Below, one piece after another: positions 46,908 to 55,857 of a DNA stretch of 64,000 bases. Position numbers and translations under genes: made by a program. This DNA is from an uncultured Alphaproteobacteria bacterium (lineage in GTDB: Bacteria; Pseudomonadota; Alphaproteobacteria; HIMB59; GCA-002718135): contig CACMYX010000003.1 in assembly GCA_902618015.1 (NCBI GenBank), forward strand, positions 1 to 64,000, given 5' to 3'. The notes beneath the pieces are model-generated. The model was given only the letters and a program-made list of their open reading frames with translations, had not been told where the DNA came from and ran no database searches. Positions within the stretch are counted from its first letter, which is position 1; each line of letters opens with the position of its first letter.

Positions 46908-47814
46908 CTTTTAATCCGCTAGTAATGTAAAGATACCAATCAACAACAAAATTAATTGATACACAAAGTAAAGCAATTGCAGCAGCTGGAATTAATGGTG
47001 TTAAACCTGCTGTTATATCATATTGCGCATATTGAATAAGTATTGCATTTTCCCTCACCATTGATGCCCAATCTGCTGAAGGGGGTTGAATACCAATTCC
47101 TAAAAAACTTAAACTAGATATTGTAAAAATTATAAATATGAACCTTAAACCAAACTCAATAATCAAAGGTGAAGCTATATTAGGAAGTATTTCTCTGAAA
47201 ATAATATATGATAAATTTTCACCTCTTAATCTCGCGACCTCTACATATTCTAGAACAACTTGACCAACAGCAACTGATCTTGATATTCTAAAAAATCTAG
47301 TTGACTCCAAAATTCCTAAAATGACAATTAAATTAAAATTAGTAGGTCCAAAAACTGATAAAAGTATAAAAGTAAAAATCATTACAGGTATAGCCATAAG
47401 CGTGTCTACTATTCTACTTAATAGCTGATCTAAATACCTTCTATCCAGAGCAGCTATAATTCCAAATACTGTTCCAATTCCTAAAGCAATAAAAGTAGCC
47501 AATAAACAAATACCAATTGTATTTCTTGCAGCATATATAATGCGAGAAAAAATATCTCTTCCAATTTGATCAGTACCAAATATATGACCATCACCCCAAG
47601 GAGCATAAGCTACTGGGAATATTTCTGCTTCTCCATGTGGAGCAATTAAGGGAGCAAATATTGCAGCAAAAAAATATATAAATAGTACAATCATACCAAA
47701 CCAAGCTGAGATTGGAGCTTTTAATAAGGCAATTTTTAATCTTTCTAATCTAGTTCTTCTTTTAATTAGATTTGCAACTTCACTTTTTGCAGAATAAGAT
47801 AAATTATCGCTCAT
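46894..47814 (-). CDS. ABC transporter permease, DppC type
   Basis: A 306-residue permease with about six membrane segments. It has the typical soluble N-terminus and first span (APISAWFGMIVLFIYFFAAI), then FGTDQIGRDIFSRIIYAARN, a signature of DppC/OppC. The EAA loop is VARLRGENLSYIIFREILPN. The start overlaps the dppB-like stop by 4 bp. Confidence 0.92.
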   Translation of the reverse strand: MSDNLSYSAKSEVANLIKRRTRLERLKIALLKAPISAWFGMIVLFIYFFAAIFAPLIAPHGEAEIFPVAYAPWGDGHIFGTDQIGRDIFSRIIYAARNTIGICLLATFIALGIGTVFGIIAALDRRYLDQLLSRIVDTLMAIPVMIFTFILLSVFGPTNFNLIVILGILESTRFFRISRSVAVGQVVLEYVEVARLRGENLSYIIFREILPNIASPLIIEFGLRFIFIIFTISSLSFLGIGIQPPSADWASMVRENAILIQYAQYDITAGLTPLIPAAAIALLCVSINFVVDWYLYITSGLKDDVK

Positions 47815-48809
47815 TTTGGGTATAGTAACCTTGGGTTAGAAATAATTCCGATCAAGTCAGCAATTAAATTTAATATTACATATGTTGATGCAAAAATTAA
47901 TGCACAAGCTTGAACAACTGGTAAATCTCGATTATAAACTGATCCGACCATCAACCTACCAATACCTTGATAGTTAAAAACATATTCAACAACAACTGAG
48001 CCAATCAACATATAAGCTAAGTTTATTGCAATTACTTGAGAAATAGGTGCCCAAGCATTTGGAAGTGCATGTTTAACAATTACCTCGTATCTAGAAGCTC
48101 CCGATAATTTTGCCATTTCAATATATTCACTTGATAAGATATTTATTATCGCTGACCTTGTCATTCTCATCATGTGGCCCATAGTAATTAATGTCAAAGT
48201 AAAAACTGGAAGAGCAGTCCTGTAAAATCTTTCAGCCAAAGTTGAAGCTTCATCCACATTAGAAATAGTTGGAAAAACTGGAAACAGTGTCGCTAGTAAA
48301 AGAATAAAAATATAGGCTGTAAAAAATTCTGGTGAAGATACAGTTACTAAGCTAACTCCAGTTGCTGACCTATCATAATAAGAGTTTCTGTATAATGCTG
48401 CTGAGATACCTAAGATTAAAGATAGAGGAATAGCCAACATGGCGGCAACCCCTGTTAAAAATAATGTATTCTTTAATCTAGGGACAATTAAACCAACAAC
48501 TTCTCTAGACCTATCACCTTGATCCCCTTGAACTTTAGATCTTCCAGAGAAAGAACTACCAAAATCTCCTTGAAAAACATTTCCTAACCAATCAAAATAT
48601 CTTGTTACCGGAGGTTTATCTAAACCCAATTCTGCTCTTAGGGCTTTTACTGCAGATTTTGTTGCACTTTGACCTAATATTTCCGTTGCAAAGTCTCCCG
48701 GTAAAAAAGAGAATGTACTAAATATTATTACCGAAAATGCAAAAACTGTAACGAGACCAAGGCTAAGCCTTAACAAAATTGTTCTAAATATTGGATGAAT
48801 TCTACTAAT
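47811..48809 (-). CDS. ABC transporter permease, DppB type, probable ATT start
   Basis: A permease with about six membrane segments and the EAA loop (EMAKLSGASRYEVIVKHALPN). The first ATG/GTG/TTG-type start is TTG at 48776 (321 residues), but it begins inside the first hydrophobic region. Reading on in frame gives SRIHPIFRTILLRLSLGLVT, a normal DppB N-terminus. It begins at ATT (48807-48809), 4 nt after a strong AAGGAGGG. I therefore place the start there (332 residues). A base error in an ATG is the alternative. Confidence 0.8.
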   Translation of the reverse strand: MSRIHPIFRTILLRLSLGLVTVFAFSVIIFSTFSFLPGDFATEILGQSATKSAVKALRAELGLDKPPVTRYFDWLGNVFQGDFGSSFSGRSKVQGDQGDRSREVVGLIVPRLKNTLFLTGVAAMLAIPLSLILGISAALYRNSYYDRSATGVSLVTVSSPEFFTAYIFILLLATLFPVFPTISNVDEASTLAERFYRTALPVFTLTLITMGHMMRMTRSAIINILSSEYIEMAKLSGASRYEVIVKHALPNAWAPISQVIAINLAYMLIGSVVVEYVFNYQGIGRLMVGSVYNRDLPVVQACALIFASTYVILNLIADLIGIISNPRLLYPK

Positions 48810-48813
48810 ATTA

Positions 48814-48821
48814 CCCTCCTT
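48814..48821 (-). promoter_or_regulatory. Strong Shine-Dalgarno that decides the DppB start
   Basis: AAGGAGGG followed by TAAT and then ATT. The 4-nt spacer matches the two binding-protein genes (AGGAGGGG-AATA-ATG, GGGAGG-ACAA-ATG). The TTG at 48776 is 38 nt away, too far to be served. Confidence 0.6.
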
Positions 48822-48967
48822 AAAGATACAATCTTAATTCTTAAAGTTTTGTCTAAATTAGGTCAACATGTAAGCTAAAATTAATAATTTATACGTTGAA
48901 TTAAAACGTTATATATGTTTTTATATATTAACTTAAGTTTGTTTTTTGTTAAATTTCTAGAAATTAT

Positions 48968-48992
48968 GAACAAAAATCTTAGGTTTTTGTTC
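48968..48992 (+). promoter_or_regulatory. Leader hairpin of the ABC binding-protein gene
   Basis: An 11-bp stem (48968-48978 with 48982-48992, one G-U) with loop TTA, ending 8 nt before the Shine-Dalgarno. The arms start GAAC and end GTTC. It could be an mRNA structure or a dyad operator in the 201-bp divergent region. Confidence 0.5.
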
Positions 48993-49000
48993 AATTATAA

Positions 49001-49006
49001 GGGAGG
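49001..49006 (+). promoter_or_regulatory. Shine-Dalgarno deciding the binding-protein start
   Basis: GGGAGG, then ACAA, then ATG at 49011. This fixes the start 96 bp inside the longest open frame (ATG at 48915). Confidence 0.75.
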
Positions 49007-49010
49007 ACAA

Positions 49011-50639
49011 ATGAAAAATAAGAAAATAGACAAATACATTGAAGAACAGTCTTCAAAGCTAACAAAAGGGCTTATTGATAGAAGACAGTTCATGATGTCT
49101 GTCCTTGCTACTGGGGTCACGCTACCAATTGCATTATCATTAGCAGATAAAGCAGTTGCAGCTACACCAAAAAAAGGTGGACATTTAAGATGGGGTAATA
49201 GTGCAGCAGATGCAACTGATACTCTTGATCCAGCAACTTATCAGAGCTCTTTTATGCAAGCTACTGCTTGGTCATATCAGAACTGTCTAACTGTTGTTGA
49301 TTCAGATCACACAATTGTTGGAGAGCTTGCTGAGTCAATTGAATCAGACGATGCTCAAACATGGGTATATAATCTTCGCAAAGGTGTTGAATTCCATAAT
49401 GGTAAATCAATGACAGCAGAAGATGTTGTGCTCAACTATCAGTATCATATGAATCCAGATACTGCTTCGGCAGCAGGTGGACTTTTATCTCAAATTGAAA
49501 CAGTTTCTGCTGATGGAAATGAAAGAGTTATTTTTAAGCTAAAAGGTGCAAATGCCGATTGGCCTGCAATAACTACTGACTATCACATTATGATTAAACC
49601 AACAAAAGATGGAGTTGTTGATGCACAATCAACGATTGGAACTGGTCCATATATTATGGATGAATTCAATCCTGGTGTTGGTGCAAAATTTGGAAAAAGA
49701 AATCCAAATTATTTCAAAGGTGATAGTGTTGCACACTTTGATTCAGTTGAAGTAATCGGAATTAATGATCCTGCTACTAGACAAGCAGCATTATTAAACG
49801 GTGAAATTGACTGGATGAATGGTGTTGATCTTAGAACTGCTAATCTATTGACTAGAAATCCTAGTGTAGAAATTACAGCAGCTTCTGGTTACGCTCACTA
49901 TACAGCTCCAATGAGATTGAACGTTCCACCGTTTGATAACTTTGATGTGCGTATGGCAATGAAGTTTGCAATCAAAAGACAGGAAATTGTTGATAAGATT
50001 ATGCTTGGATATGGTACTGTTGGTAATGATCATCCGATCTCTACTGCTCACCCATACCATAATAGCGCTTTAGAGCAGAGAGAGTTCGATGCTGATAAAG
50101 CTGCTTATCACTGGAAAAAGTCTGGAGTAAGTGGACCAATTGAAATTAGTACTTCTGAGGTTCCTTATGCAGGATGTACAGATGCAACTAACTTGATTGC
50201 AGCATCTGCTCAAGAATGCGGTATCGATCTTCGAGTTAAAAAAGAACCTGAAGATGGTTACTGGAGTAACGTATGGAACACTAAAGGTTTCAGTATGAGT
50301 TCTTGGGGTGGAAGACCTACAGAAGATATGATGTGGTCTGCTGCATTCACAGATGACACAGAGTGGAACGAAGCTGCTTGGGGTAATCTAGTTCAAACTG
50401 ATTCAACTGTTCGTTTCAATGAACTTGTTAGATCTGCTAGATCAGAACTTGATGCAGAAAAAAGAAAATCAATGTACTGGGAAGCACAAGCTCTTTGTAA
50501 CTACGATGGTGGTGCAATTGTTTATGCATTTAACCAATACGTTGGTGCTGGTTCTAAAAAACTTGCTCACGGTGAAGATGTTGCTGGTAACTGGGAAAGT
50601 GACGGTAACAAACTTTCTGAACGTTGGTGGTTTGCATAA
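49011..50639 (+). CDS. ABC transporter substrate-binding protein (family 5), Tat-exported
   Basis: A 542-residue SBP_bac_5 protein. The N-terminus has a twin-arginine signal (IDRRQFMMS, Arg24-Arg25) with hydrophobic stretch VLATGVTLPIALSLA, and cleavage is likely after AVA near residue 50. The mature start GGHLRWGNSAADATDTLDPA is typical. It is divergent from the dppBC-ATPase operon and must be its binding protein. The strong Shine-Dalgarno and leader hairpin suggest high, regulated expression. The ligand is unknown; family members bind peptides, sugars and nickel as well as peptide-like compounds. Confidence 0.92.
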   Translation: MKNKKIDKYIEEQSSKLTKGLIDRRQFMMSVLATGVTLPIALSLADKAVAATPKKGGHLRWGNSAADATDTLDPATYQSSFMQATAWSYQNCLTVVDSDHTIVGELAESIESDDAQTWVYNLRKGVEFHNGKSMTAEDVVLNYQYHMNPDTASAAGGLLSQIETVSADGNERVIFKLKGANADWPAITTDYHIMIKPTKDGVVDAQSTIGTGPYIMDEFNPGVGAKFGKRNPNYFKGDSVAHFDSVEVIGINDPATRQAALLNGEIDWMNGVDLRTANLLTRNPSVEITAASGYAHYTAPMRLNVPPFDNFDVRMAMKFAIKRQEIVDKIMLGYGTVGNDHPISTAHPYHNSALEQREFDADKAAYHWKKSGVSGPIEISTSEVPYAGCTDATNLIAASAQECGIDLRVKKEPEDGYWSNVWNTKGFSMSSWGGRPTEDMMWSAAFTDDTEWNEAAWGNLVQTDSTVRFNELVRSARSELDAEKRKSMYWEAQALCNYDGGAIVYAFNQYVGAGSKKLAHGEDVAGNWESDGNKLSERWWFA

Positions 50640-50655
50640 AATATTAATTTTCTTT

Positions 50656-50677
50656 GTGGCGCATTTAAATGCGCCAC
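50656..50677 (+). terminator. Palindromic terminator after the binding-protein gene
   Basis: A perfect 22-nt inverted repeat (GTGGCGCATTT and its complement), 16 bp past the stop. The following tract is only moderately T-rich, so read-through into the homocysteine methyltransferase gene (start 50704) is possible. Confidence 0.65.
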
Positions 50678-50703
50678 ACTATTTCTACTAATCTTCCAAA
50701 AAA

Positions 50704-51627
50704 ATGTTTTTAAAAAATAAGAAATACCTCTTTGATGGAGGTTCCGGTCAAACTTTAATGGAAATGGGTTTAAAGACAACAGGTGATCTTTGGTCAGCTC
50801 AAGCTTTATTAAATGAAAATAATCACCAAATGGTCGTAGAAATGCATAAAAATTTTATAAATGCTGGATCACAATTAATAGTCACTTCAAATTTTAGTGT
50901 TAGAAGGAGGCTACTAAAAAAATATAATTTACTTGATAAATTTGAATTTGGAATAAGATCTGCTGGAGCACTTGCATTAAAAGCAAAAAATGAAAGTGAA
51001 AAAAAAGTTATTATTGCAGGCTCATTGCCAAATCAAGGTAATACATATTCCCCAATACATTTTGAAACTGATGAAACAATGTTTAATTATTTTAATGAAA
51101 TTGCAAAAATATTAAAAGATTATGTCGATATATTTTACTTAGATGTTTTATGTTCCATCAAAGAAATAAAAATTGCTTTAGAAGCTTCAAAAGAATTTAA
51201 TAAACAAGTTCTTGTAGGTGCACACTTACGTTATGATGGAAAATTACCATCTGGAGAAAGTCTTGATGAACTTTTTGAAACTATTCAAAAATTTAATTGT
51301 TGCGGGATAGTATCATCCTGCGTATCACCTGAAATCGTTAATTTGAGTATTCCTATATTTAATAAACAAAAGCTTCCTTTTGGTTATAAAATGAATTTAT
51401 TTAAAGAACTGCCTACTAGTAATGAAGAAAAATTTAATTCAGAAGGTTTTGAAGGACATTATGATTATATTGATCCCATTGAGTTACTTGGCACTCGAAA
51501 TGAAGAATTTGGAGAAGAAAAATATAAAATGTTTGTTTTAAATTCTTTAAATGAAGGTGTTACTCTAGTTGGTGGATGCTGTGAAGTAAAGCCACGACAT
51601 ATTGAAGCTATTAAGAATTTATTTTAA
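50704..51627 (+). CDS. Homocysteine S-methyltransferase family protein (betaine-homocysteine methyltransferase-like)
   Basis: A 307-residue zinc-dependent methyltransferase. The start FDGGSGQTLMEMGL is typical. The three zinc-binding cysteines are present: one in SSCVSPEIV and two in VGGCCEVKPRHIEAI near the C-terminus. It is closer in length to MmuM than to mammalian BHMT. Methyl donor candidates are glycine betaine, S-methylmethionine and DMSP. The carnitine and choline genes nearby favour betaine, giving dimethylglycine and methionine, but this is inference. Confidence 0.82.
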   Translation: MFLKNKKYLFDGGSGQTLMEMGLKTTGDLWSAQALLNENNHQMVVEMHKNFINAGSQLIVTSNFSVRRRLLKKYNLLDKFEFGIRSAGALALKAKNESEKKVIIAGSLPNQGNTYSPIHFETDETMFNYFNEIAKILKDYVDIFYLDVLCSIKEIKIALEASKEFNKQVLVGAHLRYDGKLPSGESLDELFETIQKFNCCGIVSSCVSPEIVNLSIPIFNKQKLPFGYKMNLFKELPTSNEEKFNSEGFEGHYDYIDPIELLGTRNEEFGEEKYKMFVLNSLNEGVTLVGGCCEVKPRHIEAIKNLF

Positions 51628-51668
51628 AATTTTTTTTTCAATATTTTATGATAAGTTGAATAAATATT

Positions 51669-52910
51669 ATGGGAAATTTAGTTAGTAATTACAGATTTGT
51701 TGTAAAGCCAGTTATTAAAGAAACTGGTAGATCTCTAGATTTGGCTAGACCCATGAAAATACATCCTTTAACTTATCAAGAGTTACCACTTAACCCAGAA
51801 TATACTAACTACGCCGATGGGAGATTTACGCTTGAAAAATTATCTCATGCTACAGCAGATGAAATGTATTGGAAAGCTAGACAAGAAATAATTTTACGTC
51901 ATACAGGTGAGCATCCATACGAAATCTCTGGTCCGGATGCTGAAAATTTACTTCAACAAATATTTCCTAGAGATATTTCAAAAGTAAAAATAGGACGATG
52001 TTCTTATCAATTTGCTTGTTACCATGATGGAGGAATGATTTCAGATGGATTATTATTAAGATTAGAAAAAAATAAATTTTGGTTTGCACAAGGTGATGGA
52101 CATTTATATAGTTGGTACAAAGCTCATTCGAAAAATTTAGATGTTGAAATTAAAGATCCAAACGTTTGGGTAAGTCAAATACAAGGCCCTAAATCTCTAA
52201 AACTTTTAGAAAAACTAGTTGATATACCATTAAAAAATAATTTTAATTATTTTGATTGGGTTGAAACTTCAATTGATTCAGAAGAAGTGATTATAAGCAG
52301 AACAGGGTTTACAAATGAACTTGGCTGGGAAATTTATTTAAGACCAGAAAATGATTCAAAAAAAATTGGAGACTTAATACTCAGTAAAGGCGAAGAAATG
52401 GGAATGATTCTAACAGCCTCACCAGGATTTAGATGTAGAAGAATTGAGGCAGGTCTCTTATCTGCAGGGAGAGATTTTACAAGAGACAGATCTCCATTTG
52501 CCGTTGGATTAGGAAAGTTTATAGATTTTAATAAAGGAGATTTTATTGGAAGAGATTATTTACTTAATGTAAACAAAGATTGTTTAACATGGGGTATGAG
52601 AGTGGAAAATAGCTTTGCGTTGGTTGATTCTGAAATTTCTATTGATAATAAAAAAGTTGGAATTGTAACTTCAAGTACATGGTCGCCATTTCAAGTTTGT
52701 GGTGTTGCTATAGTTCATATGGATAAAGCAGAGTTTGGGCCAGACACAATAGTAGATGTTAGATGTGATGATGGTAGTGTGCAAAAAGGTCAAATATGTA
52801 CTTTACCAATGTATGATGAGAAAGGAGAAATACAAAGAGGTTTAAAAGAAGATATTCCATCTAGTCCAATACCTTGGAAGGGTATTTCAAAAAACGAATA
52901 TATTTTATAA
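51669..52910 (+). CDS. GcvT-family aminomethyltransferase/demethylase, unknown substrate
   Basis: A 413-residue tetrahydrofolate-binding protein of the GcvT fold. Seen: EIILRHTGEHPYEISGPDAE, QIFPRDISKVKIGRCSYQFA, the folate-site stretch ISRTGFTNELGWEIYLRP, and RRIEAGLLSAGRDFTRDRSP. The C-terminal beta-barrel ends FGPDTIVDVRC. A 60-residue N-terminal extension precedes the domain. No fused FAD oxidase is present, unlike dimethylglycine and sarcosine oxidases. It belongs to the methyl-transfer cluster between the homocysteine methyltransferase and the FMN dehydrogenase. Confidence 0.8.
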   Translation: MGNLVSNYRFVVKPVIKETGRSLDLARPMKIHPLTYQELPLNPEYTNYADGRFTLEKLSHATADEMYWKARQEIILRHTGEHPYEISGPDAENLLQQIFPRDISKVKIGRCSYQFACYHDGGMISDGLLLRLEKNKFWFAQGDGHLYSWYKAHSKNLDVEIKDPNVWVSQIQGPKSLKLLEKLVDIPLKNNFNYFDWVETSIDSEEVIISRTGFTNELGWEIYLRPENDSKKIGDLILSKGEEMGMILTASPGFRCRRIEAGLLSAGRDFTRDRSPFAVGLGKFIDFNKGDFIGRDYLLNVNKDCLTWGMRVENSFALVDSEISIDNKKVGIVTSSTWSPFQVCGVAIVHMDKAEFGPDTIVDVRCDDGSVQKGQICTLPMYDEKGEIQRGLKEDIPSSPIPWKGISKNEYIL

Positions 52911-52946
52911 TAGAATTATAAATTATATTAGAATACAAATATTAAT

Positions 52947-54110
52947 ATGAATGATCTTATTAGACCTAGCACTAAAATCCATACAATAGATGATGCAATA
53001 AGATTATCGAAAAAAAGATTACCAAAATTAGTCTTTGATTTTATTGATGGAGCATCAGGAGATGATAAACTTGCTGGAATTAATAGTACTGCATTAGATC
53101 AAATTAGACTTGAACCTAAGGTTTTTAGAAATGTTGAGAATAGAAATTTAAGTAAAAAAATATTTGATTTTCATTTTGATTATCCATTTGGATTTGCGCC
53201 TATGGGAATGACAAATCTTTCATGGCCTGAAGCAGATAAAATGATAGCAAAAGAAAGTGCGTATAATAATATTCCAACATGTGTTTCAATGGCTTCGAGT
53301 ACTACACTTGAAGATATGTTTACTTTTTCAGAAGGTCATTCATGGATGCAAATATATATTTTTCAAAGCGAAGAATTTATTATGGAATTATTAAAAAGAG
53401 CAGAAAGTATTGGATACAAGGTTTTGATCCTCACTGTTGATGTTCCAATTCTTTCAAGAAGAGCTAGAGATGATAGAAATGGCTTTGGTTATCCATTTAA
53501 AATTGGTCCAAAACAATTTTTAGATTTTGCACTTCATCCTCAATGGAGTTTAACAACTTTGTTTAAAGGCGCTCCACAACCAATGAATTATGTTACCTCT
53601 AAAAGTGGTGATCAAATTTTTAGACGCAAAGAAAGTAGAGGAGCAACTGATTGGAATACTCTAAAAAGAGTTCGAGACGCTTGGAAAGGAAAATTAATTA
53701 TCAAAGGAGTAATGAATTCTGAAGATGCTTTGAAAATTAAAGAGGCTGATGCTGATGCAATTCAAGTATCAAATCATGGTGGAAGGCAATTAGATAGTGC
53801 TACTGCTTCTATTAATGCTTTGCCATTAATACGAAAAGCTTTGGGAGACGATTTTCCAATACTTTTTGATAGTGGCATTAGAAGTGGTAGTGATATTTTA
53901 CGAGCATTAGCTCTGGGAGCTAACTTTGTTATGTTTGGCAGACCTTTAATGTATGCTATTGGAGCAGATGGTGCAAGAGGTCTTAGAAGAATCATTAACC
54001 TAATTAAAGAAGAGTTAAGTACAAATCTTGGCTTAGTGGGATTAACCGATATAAATGAAGTTGATAAAAAAATTATAGCAGAGAAATTTTTTAAGGATAT
54101 AAAGTATTAA
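52947..54110 (+). CDS. FMN-dependent alpha-hydroxy-acid dehydrogenase (LldD/glycolate oxidase family)
   Basis: A 387-residue TIM-barrel flavoenzyme. Marks: VFDFIDGASGDD near residue 30, FGFAPMGMTNLSWPEAD, the active-site SNHGGRQLD with catalytic His277, and FDSGIRSGSDILRALALGA for FMN phosphate binding. Members oxidise L-lactate, glycolate, mandelate or longer 2-hydroxy acids to 2-oxo acids. The TPP enzyme gene begins one base after its stop, so the product may be the TPP enzyme's substrate. Confidence 0.9.
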   Translation: MNDLIRPSTKIHTIDDAIRLSKKRLPKLVFDFIDGASGDDKLAGINSTALDQIRLEPKVFRNVENRNLSKKIFDFHFDYPFGFAPMGMTNLSWPEADKMIAKESAYNNIPTCVSMASSTTLEDMFTFSEGHSWMQIYIFQSEEFIMELLKRAESIGYKVLILTVDVPILSRRARDDRNGFGYPFKIGPKQFLDFALHPQWSLTTLFKGAPQPMNYVTSKSGDQIFRRKESRGATDWNTLKRVRDAWKGKLIIKGVMNSEDALKIKEADADAIQVSNHGGRQLDSATASINALPLIRKALGDDFPILFDSGIRSGSDILRALALGANFVMFGRPLMYAIGADGARGLRRIINLIKEELSTNLGLVGLTDINEVDKKIIAEKFFKDIKY

Positions 54111-54111
54111 G

Positions 54112-55854
54112 ATGGGAGATAAAAAGATTAGAGGTGGGGCATTAGTTGCTAGAGCTCTTAAAGACAAAGGTATTGATAATGTTTTTACACTTTCTGGAGG
54201 TTTTTGTAATCCGGCACTTGAAGGATTTATGGAGTGTCAAATTAATGTAATTAATTGTCCTCATGAACAAATTGCTGGCCATTTAGCTGATGGTCATACT
54301 AGAATATCAAGGAAACCTTCTGTTTGTATTGTGGGACCAGAAGGTTTCGCAAATGCAGTACCCTCAATGATGGAAGCTTGGGGTGAAAGATCCCCTGTTA
54401 TTTTTATAACTGGATCTAGTAGCTTAAAAAGACAAGGATCAGGGGGCTTTAAGGAAATAGATGATGTATCTATTGCTGCACCTTTAACAAAATACAGTGC
54501 GAGTATAACAGATGGCAATAGAATAAGGGAGTTCGTAGATAAAGCTTATAGAATTGCAACAAATGGTTATCCTGGTGCAGTACATTTAAGTGTGCCAGTA
54601 GATATAATGTTTTCATCATTTGCAGATGATGCAGGTTTAGAAGAAAGACCATTTACTCAACAAAAAAAACCTTTAGCAAAAGCTTGGCCCGATCCTAAGA
54701 GTTTAAATGAAATATTTGATCTTGCAATTAATTCACAAAAACCTGTTTTTATCGGAGGGCATGGAGTTTGGTGGTCTAGTGCAGAAAAAAAATTAGAACA
54801 AGCTGGATTTGAATTAAATATTCCTATATTTAATATACCATACCACCAAAAACTTTTAGGTGAAGAGGCAGATACATATATGGGTCTGGCAGATATACAT
54901 CAATACCCCCCATCAAAGATGGCTCTCAATGAATCAGATTTGGTTCTTATGATTGGTGCACGTCTTGATAATCAAATGAATTTTGGTAATCCTCCACTTT
55001 TTCCAAAAAGCACAAAGCTTGTTTGTATTAATGGATCACATGAAGAAATAGAATTAAATAGAGCGGCAGATATTAATTTACTTTGTGATCCTGGAGTCTT
55101 TTTGGATAAACTCGTAGAATTTAAGAAAAATAGTAAATGGAAATTAAACAATGAATGGTTTGATAAGAATAAAAAAGAGAAAAAAAATTGGATTGATAAA
55201 ACATTAGATGATTTAAATAAAGAAACTGAAGAGGCTAAAAAAGAAGGTGGAAAAATTCATCCTCTTCAGTTAGCTTTAGATGTTCAAGAAGTATTAACTG
55301 AAAATGATTGGTTAGTTATCGACGGTGGAAACACACATTTCTGGTCTGAGATTGCAATTAATATTGCTGGATCAAAAGGTAAAAAACTTGGAGGAATATT
55401 ACATCCAGGCACTTTTAGTATGTTAGGTGTTGGCGTTCCTTTTGCAGTATCAGCGAAAAATCTTAATCCTAAATCTAATGTTGTTTTAATAAGTGGAGAT
55501 GGTGCATTTTTATCTGGCGGATTATCAATTGAAGCTGCATTTCAAGAAAAAAAGCCTATTGTTGTAGTTATCGATAACAATGGAGGTCTTGACTGTATTT
55601 CTCAACAACAAGAAAGGTTATTTGAAAGTGGGAAACACTTTGCAACTGATTTTAGAGATATTCCATTTCATTCAATTTTTGAGGGTTTTGGAGGACATGG
55701 AGAATTAGTTACTAAAAGAGAAGATTTAGGCCCCGCTTTAAAAAGAGCGATAGAAAGTGGTAAAACTGCATGTGTAAATGTTAAGGCTAAAGGTGTTATA
55801 AGTCCAATAGTTGCTGCAGTTAGTGATAAAAGAGATAAAGCGTCTATAGAGTAA
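54112..55854 (+). CDS. Thiamine-pyrophosphate-dependent lyase/decarboxylase (acetolactate synthase-like)
   Basis: A 580-residue three-domain TPP enzyme. The catalytic Glu52 lies in NCPHEQIAGHLADGH. A central domain (about 195-335) follows. The TPP/Mg site is GDGAF at 462-466, with the Asn-Asn of VVIDNNGGLD. The family covers acetolactate synthase, benzoylformate and oxalyl-CoA decarboxylases and 2-hydroxyacyl-CoA lyases. No small regulatory subunit is adjacent, which argues against acetolactate synthase. Tight coupling to a 2-hydroxyacid dehydrogenase recalls the mandelate pathway layout. Confidence 0.85.
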   Translation: MGDKKIRGGALVARALKDKGIDNVFTLSGGFCNPALEGFMECQINVINCPHEQIAGHLADGHTRISRKPSVCIVGPEGFANAVPSMMEAWGERSPVIFITGSSSLKRQGSGGFKEIDDVSIAAPLTKYSASITDGNRIREFVDKAYRIATNGYPGAVHLSVPVDIMFSSFADDAGLEERPFTQQKKPLAKAWPDPKSLNEIFDLAINSQKPVFIGGHGVWWSSAEKKLEQAGFELNIPIFNIPYHQKLLGEEADTYMGLADIHQYPPSKMALNESDLVLMIGARLDNQMNFGNPPLFPKSTKLVCINGSHEEIELNRAADINLLCDPGVFLDKLVEFKKNSKWKLNNEWFDKNKKEKKNWIDKTLDDLNKETEEAKKEGGKIHPLQLALDVQEVLTENDWLVIDGGNTHFWSEIAINIAGSKGKKLGGILHPGTFSMLGVGVPFAVSAKNLNPKSNVVLISGDGAFLSGGLSIEAAFQEKKPIVVVIDNNGGLDCISQQQERLFESGKHFATDFRDIPFHSIFEGFGGHGELVTKREDLGPALKRAIESGKTACVNVKAKGVISPIVAAVSDKRDKASIE

Positions 55855-55857
55855 CTT

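Noticed and set aside
48915..49010. A 32-residue longer start for the ABC binding protein
   Set aside because: The strong Shine-Dalgarno at 49001 and the Tat signal position favour the ATG at 49011, and the extension would translate through a leader hairpin.
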